Assembly (NCBI GenBank): GCA_019233055.1 | Contig: JAFAMV010000256.1 | Location: 1 to 43,680 of the forward strand | DNA: 43,680 nt | Source of the DNA: Curvibacter sp. | GTDB lineage: Bacteria > Pseudomonadota > Gammaproteobacteria > Burkholderiales > Burkholderiaceae_C | Direction of reading: 5' to 3' | In this document: positions 39,992 to 43,680 of the stretch, one piece after another | Layout of the letters: every line of letters starts with the position of its first letter | How positions within the stretch are numbered: the first letter of the stretch is position 1 | Notes under the pieces: model-generated | What the model saw: the letters and a program-made list of their open reading frames with translations, nothing else | The model's database searches: none | Told to the model about the DNA's origin: nothing | Made by a program: the position numbers and the translations under genes

Positions 39992-40990
39992 TCAGGGCCG
40001 GGCGCGCCGCAGGGTCTGGGCCGGGCTTTCGCCGAAGCGCTGCTGGTAGTGGGCCGCGAAATGGCCCAGATGCAGAAACCCGAACTCCGCAGCCACCTGG
40101 CTGACCCCGAGCCCGTCCCCGGGCCGGGCACCCTGCAGCAGGGCACGGGCGCGGTCCAGGCGGATGTCGCGCCAATAGGCCATGGGGCTCTGGCCGGTGT
40201 GTTCACGGAAAGCGGTCTGCAAGGCCCGGGCGCTCACCCCCAGCTGCGCACACAACTCGGCCAGTGAAGCGGGCTCTGCCACCCGTCCATGCATGAACTC
40301 CTGCGCCTGGCGCACGGACCTCGGCAGCAGCCGGCGGCGACCTTGCCCCTCCAGCGCCTCGGAATGGTTGTGGGGTGCCAGCAGCAGCAGGCTGGTGAGC
40401 AGGTAGTCCTCGGCCTGGGCCGCCAGGGCCTCGCTCCCCAGCCCCGTCTCCTGCTCATGGCTGCTGCACAGATAACGCACGAAATTCAGCAGCGGCGACA
40501 GGGCCGGTGCGTCCATCGGCACCCCCAGCTCGAACACCAGAGGCTGGTGCACCGGGGTCTGCGCCAGCCGCTCCAGCTGGTGTTGCAGCGCAGCCTTGGA
40601 AAACCGCACGATCAGATGCGGACTGTCCTGCCCCCATTGCATGTGCAGAGGCTCGCTCGGCGAAGGCAGCGTCGCCAGAGCGGCATGCGCCTCGACCTGC
40701 TGCGCACCGCAGCGCACCCGGGCCTGGCCGCGCAGGGGCATCTGCAGCAGGTAGAAGTCGCGCAGGTAGCCGGGGTCGATGGTCACGGCGGCCCCATATT
40801 GCACATAGTTGAGGCTCACCTCACGGTGCACGCGCACGCTGTGCTGGCGGGCATCCAGGGCGTCGCGGCTTCCCAGCGGCTGCAAGCCGTGCGGGCAGAA
40901 CACCCTGGCCACGCACTCGCGCGCCTCGTCCACATCCCGGGTGTGGAAGAGCTGGTGGCGCTGCAGCGGCAGGTCGTGCATTGCGGGCAT
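39992..40990 (-). CDS. AraC/XylS-family transcriptional regulator
   Basis: A 332-residue regulator. The N-terminal AraC-binding-like domain (about 1-200; VSLNYVQYGAAVTIDPGYLR, then DFYLLQMPLRGQARVRCG) resembles effector domains of XylS/AndR-type activators. The C-terminal two-HTH domain is complete: LAELCAQLGVSARALQTAFR, GQSPMAYWRDIRLDRARALL, VSQVAAEFGFLHLGHFAAHY, QQRFGESPAQTLRRARP. The ATG at 40990 is chosen because the upstream frame extension is not conserved in type. It is divergent from the SDR-monooxygenase operon and two XylS-like boxes lie in the gap. Confidence 0.92.
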   Translation of the reverse strand: MPAMHDLPLQRHQLFHTRDVDEARECVARVFCPHGLQPLGSRDALDARQHSVRVHREVSLNYVQYGAAVTIDPGYLRDFYLLQMPLRGQARVRCGAQQVEAHAALATLPSPSEPLHMQWGQDSPHLIVRFSKAALQHQLERLAQTPVHQPLVFELGVPMDAPALSPLLNFVRYLCSSHEQETGLGSEALAAQAEDYLLTSLLLLAPHNHSEALEGQGRRRLLPRSVRQAQEFMHGRVAEPASLAELCAQLGVSARALQTAFREHTGQSPMAYWRDIRLDRARALLQGARPGDGLGVSQVAAEFGFLHLGHFAAHYQQRFGESPAQTLRRARP

Positions 40991-41063
40991 GGCGATGCAA
41001 TCTAGCAAAGGCGCCGGCGTTTGACCATGCCCGCTTTCCCGATCCGGGGCCGCGCACGAGATT

Positions 41064-41098
41064 TGCGCTTTCGGGCTTCGGCCTGCGCTTTCCGGATA
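41064..41098 (+). promoter_or_regulatory. Two XylS-like activator boxes before the monooxygenase operon
   Basis: TGCGCTTTCGGGCTT (41064-41078) and TGCGCTTTCCGGATA (41084-41098) are direct repeats starting 20 bp apart. They follow the XylS box form TGCA-N6-GGNTA, the distal half being TGCG-N6-GGATA, and have the two-turn spacing typical of this family. They lie 90 bases before the SDR start, where an AraC/XylS activator would bind. Confidence 0.6.
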
Positions 41099-41187
41099 GC
41101 CATCCGGGCGCCGCCGGGCCAATCTCCGGGACCTGGGCCGCCGCCGTGCCGGCGAGCTCCAGACCCACGACAACACAGGAGACACAG

Positions 41188-41982
41188 ATGAGTTTCAAAG
41201 GACTCGAAGGCAGGACCGCCATCGTCACCGGCGGCGCCACCCTGATCGGCGCCGGCCTGGTCCGCGCCTTGCAGGGAGCCGGCGTGCGCGTCACGCTGGC
41301 CGACATCGACCGCGAGCGGGGCGCCGCGGTCGCCGCGGCCTGCGGCGAGGGCGTGTGGTTCCGCGCCACCGACATCCGCGACGACGAGCAGGTCCAGGCC
41401 TGCGCGGACGAGACCGCGCAACGCTTCGGCGGCATCGATTTCCTGGTCAACCTGGCCTGCAGCTATGTGGACAACGGCCTGCAGGCCAGCCGGGCCGACT
41501 GGCTGCAATCCTTCGACGTCAATGTGGCCAGCGCGGTGATGATGAGCAAGGCGGTGCTGCCGCAGATGCGGCGCGCCGGCGGCGGCGCCATCGTCAACTT
41601 CACCAGCATCTCGTCCCGCGTCGCGCAGACCGGCCGCTGGCTGTACCCGGTGTCCAAGGCGGCCCTGGTGCAGCTCACGCGCAACATGGCGATGGACCTC
41701 GCGGCCGAGCGCATCCGCGTCAACAGCGTGTCGCCGGGCTGGACCTGGTCGGCGATCATGGACCAGCTCAGCGGCGGCAACCGCGCCCGGACCGACCAGG
41801 TGGCCGCCCCCTTCCACCTGCTGGGCCGCGTCGGCGACCCCGAGGAGGTGGCCCAGGTGGTGCTGTTCCTGCTCTCGGAGCATGCCAGCTTCGTGACCGG
41901 CGCCGACTACGCGGTCGATGGCGGCTATTCGGCCATGGGCCCCGAATCCAACCAGCCGGCCATTCCCAGGCTGATGGCCTGA
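41188..41982 (+). CDS. Short-chain dehydrogenase/reductase
   Basis: A 264-residue classical SDR. Cofactor motif TGGATLIGAG (14-23), NLACSY in place of NNAG (88-93), catalytic Ser140, Tyr153 and Lys157 (YPVSK), and the C-terminal VTGADYAVDGGYSAMG. Cofactor-selecting Asp39 (LADID) favours NAD(H). AGGAGA precedes the ATG. In described indole-oxidation clusters an SDR accompanies the StyA-like monooxygenase and acts on the oxidised indole; the same role is a reasonable inference here. Confidence 0.92.
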   Translation: MSFKGLEGRTAIVTGGATLIGAGLVRALQGAGVRVTLADIDRERGAAVAAACGEGVWFRATDIRDDEQVQACADETAQRFGGIDFLVNLACSYVDNGLQASRADWLQSFDVNVASAVMMSKAVLPQMRRAGGGAIVNFTSISSRVAQTGRWLYPVSKAALVQLTRNMAMDLAAERIRVNSVSPGWTWSAIMDQLSGGNRARTDQVAAPFHLLGRVGDPEEVAQVVLFLLSEHASFVTGADYAVDGGYSAMGPESNQPAIPRLMA

Positions 41983-42000
41983 ACCCCGAGGAGACACCCC

Positions 42001-43239
42001 ATGCGCAACATCCGCATCGTCGGCGCCGGCCAGTCCGGCCTGCAACTCGCCCTGAGCCTGCAGGCCCAGGGCCACCAGGTCAGCCTCAGCAGCAACCGCA
42101 GCGCCGAGGACATCGCCCACGGCAAGGTCATGTCCAGCCAGTGCATGTTCCACACCGCCCTGCAGGCCGAGCGCGAGCTGGGCCTGAATTTCTGGGAGGC
42201 CGAATGCCCGCCGGTGGAAGGCATCTCGCTGACCGTGCCCCACCCGGCAGAGCTGGGCCAGAAGGCCCTGGCCTGGAGCCATCGCCTGGACCACCCCGCG
42301 CAGTCGGTGGACCAGCGCCTGAAGATCCCCGGCTGGATGGACGCATTCCGGCGCCGGGGCGGGCAGATCCTCGAGCACGAGGCCACGGTCGACGACCTGG
42401 AGGCCTGGAGCCTCAGCCATGACCTGGTCATCGTGGCCGCCGGCAAGGGCGCCATCGCCCAGCTGTTCGAGCGCGATGCGCGACGCAGCCCTTTCGACAA
42501 GCCCCAGCGCGCCCTGGCCCTCACCTATGTGCAGGGCATGCGGGCCCGCGAGGACTATTCGGCGGTCGACTTCAACCTGATCCCCGGCGTCGGCGAGTAT
42601 TTCGTTTTCCCCGCGCTGAGCACCTCCGGCCCCTGCCACATCATGGTCTTCGAAGGCGTGCCCGGCGGCCCCATGGATTGCTGGGGCGATGTGCAGGGCC
42701 CGGCCGCGCACCTGGCGCGCTCACGCGAAATCCTGGCGCGCTACCTGCCCTGGGAGGCCGCCCGTTGCGCCCACATCGAACTGACCGATGCCAACGGCAT
42801 CCTCAGCGGACGCTTCGCCCCCACGGTGCGCCACCCGGTGGGGCGCCTGCCCTCGGGCCGGGTGGTCATGGGCCTGGGCGACGCGGTGCTGCTCAACGAC
42901 CCGATCACCGGCCAGGGCTCGAACAATGCGGCCAAGTTCGCCCGCGTGGTCGACCAGGCCCTGGCCGCCCGGGGCGAGCAGGCGCTGGACGCCGGCTTCA
43001 TCCAGAGCTGCTTCGACAGCTTCTGGGCCTATGCCTCGCATGTGGTGGACTGGACGAACGCCATGCTGATGCCGCCGCCCGACCACGTGATGGCGGTGCT
43101 GCAGGCCTGCGCCCGGCACCCGGCCGCCGCGCGGCGCTTCGTCAATGGCTTCGACGACCCGCGCGACTACGCCGGCTTCCTCATGGACCCCGAACGGGCC
43201 CGGGCCTACCTGGCCACGCTGGAACCCGCCCTGGCCTGA
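42001..43239 (+). CDS. Styrene/indole monooxygenase-family flavoprotein (StyA-like)
   Basis: A 412-residue group E flavin monooxygenase. FAD-binding IRIVGAGQSGLQLALSLQAQ at 5-24, KVMSSQCMFHTALQAERELG, then LIVAAGKG-like segment DLVIVAAGKGAIAQLFERDA, GEYFVFPALSTSGPCHIMVF and the second FAD motif VVMGLGDAVLLNDPITGQGS with NNAAKFA. The order and wording fit the StyA / indole oxygenase family, which takes reduced FAD from a partner reductase and epoxidises styrene or indole. The next gene is that reductase. GGAGA lies before the ATG. Substrate is not fixed by sequence; indole-type is favoured by the SDR and AraC context. Confidence 0.9.
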   Translation: MRNIRIVGAGQSGLQLALSLQAQGHQVSLSSNRSAEDIAHGKVMSSQCMFHTALQAERELGLNFWEAECPPVEGISLTVPHPAELGQKALAWSHRLDHPAQSVDQRLKIPGWMDAFRRRGGQILEHEATVDDLEAWSLSHDLVIVAAGKGAIAQLFERDARRSPFDKPQRALALTYVQGMRAREDYSAVDFNLIPGVGEYFVFPALSTSGPCHIMVFEGVPGGPMDCWGDVQGPAAHLARSREILARYLPWEAARCAHIELTDANGILSGRFAPTVRHPVGRLPSGRVVMGLGDAVLLNDPITGQGSNNAAKFARVVDQALAARGEQALDAGFIQSCFDSFWAYASHVVDWTNAMLMPPPDHVMAVLQACARHPAAARRFVNGFDDPRDYAGFLMDPERARAYLATLEPALA

Positions 43240-43250
43240 GCGAGCCCCCC

Positions 43251-43680
43251 ATGATGACTGCCTGTGAATCCCCCCTGCCCTCGCTGCAGGCCCTGCGCGG
43301 CGTCGCCGCACTGCCGGCGGACGACTTCCGTCTCGCCATGCGCCGCCTGGTGGGCGCGGTGAGCATCGTCACCACCACCGACGGCCGACAGAGCGCCGGC
43401 CTGACCGCCACGGCGGTCACCGCCTTCTCGGCCGAACCGGCCCGGCTGCTGGCCTGCATCAACCTCAAGGGCACCACCTTCCGCGCCCTGGTCGAAAGCC
43501 GGCGCATGGCCATCAACCTGCTGGGCTGGCGCCATGCCGAGCTGGCCCGCCGCTTCGGCGGTGCCCCGCTGCCCCATGAACAGCGCTTCGGCCTGGCCGA
43601 CTGGGGGGTGCTCGCCACCGGCGCCCCGGTCCTGCTCGATGCCCTGGCGGTGTTCGACTGCGTGGTCGACGAGATGATGA
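43251..43680 (+). CDS. Flavin reductase, StyB/HpaC-like (cut by window edge)
   Basis: The first 143 codons are in the window. Translation: FRLAMRRLVGAVSIVTTTDG, SAGLTATAVTAFSAEPARLL, ACINLKGTTFRALVESRRMA, INLLGWRHAELARRFGG, then ADWGVLATGAPVLLDALAVF. This is the flavin-reductase-like (split barrel) domain that supplies reduced flavin to two-component monooxygenases. It starts 11 bases after the StyA-like gene (ATG at 43251 or 43254). The C-terminal part lies outside the window. Confidence 0.9.
   Translation, partial: MMTACESPLPSLQALRGVAALPADDFRLAMRRLVGAVSIVTTTDGRQSAGLTATAVTAFSAEPARLLACINLKGTTFRALVESRRMAINLLGWRHAELARRFGGAPLPHEQRFGLADWGVLATGAPVLLDALAVFDCVVDEMM

Noticed and set aside
1..43680. 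tRNA, rRNA, CRISPR array, prophage or replication origin
   Set aside because: No cloverleaf, rRNA segment, regularly spaced repeat-spacer array, phage structural gene or DnaA-box cluster was recognised on reading through; small RNAs cannot be excluded by eye.

Overview
The window looks like chromosomal DNA of a high-GC betaproteobacterium, most likely a Burkholderiales (Comamonadaceae/Sphaerotilaceae-like). Reasons: very GC-rich third codon positions, the trp gene order trpE - chorismate mutase - trpG - trpD - trpC, two Tar-type chemoreceptors of burkholderial style, and many short operons with divergent LysR/AraC/MarR/IclR regulators. No rRNA, tRNA, CRISPR array, transposase or integrase was seen.

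Layout. (1) 1-4011, minus: tryptophan operon (trpE, a chorismate mutase, trpG, trpD, start of trpC) preceded by a candidate leader peptide (Trp-Pro-Trp) and several hairpins. (2) 4177-9209: a secreted chalcone-isomerase-like protein, two closely related chemoreceptors, then convergent gph with 20-bp repeats at its start. (3) 9210-11211: an apparently acquired segment holding a SoFic-type Fic AMP-transferase behind three iterated palindromes. (4) 11212-17236: LysR regulator plus a complete nucleoside uptake and catabolism operon (Tsx-like porin, NupG-like permease, XapA-like phosphorylase, DeoB, DeoC). (5) 17373-24784: envelope genes: PLD-family lipoprotein, YceI, a phosphoesterase lipoprotein behind a candidate Pho box, a di-haem peroxidase, a DUF2145 protein with a small secreted partner, and a YiaA-type membrane protein. 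(6) 24918-34341: ALDH7-type aldehyde dehydrogenase and IclR regulator divergent from an operon encoding a polyamine-type ABC importer and a three-subunit HcnABC/opine-dehydrogenase-like flavoenzyme. Together these look like an import-and-oxidise pathway for an amino-acid-like compound whose product is an aldehyde such as aminoadipate semialdehyde (inference). (7) 34340-36015: a hipBA toxin-antitoxin cassette without any recombinase, bounded by perfect 86-bp direct repeats of the 3' end of the substrate-binding-protein gene. (8) 36030-39970: MarR with an AhpD-like protein, an acetyltransferase and a flavodoxin-fold oxidoreductase; an EamA exporter divergent from a LysR regulator. (9) 39992-43680: AraC/XylS regulator, SDR, a styrene/indole monooxygenase and the start of its flavin reductase, with two XylS-like boxes in the promoter.

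Strongest points for follow-up: the hipBA cassette flanked by 86-bp repeats, the Fic gene with three matching palindromes, the ABC importer plus heterotrimeric flavodehydrogenase plus ALDH7 pathway, the candidate leaderless trp leader, and the indole/styrene oxidation cluster with its XylS-like operator. All family calls are from reading the translations; no database search was run.
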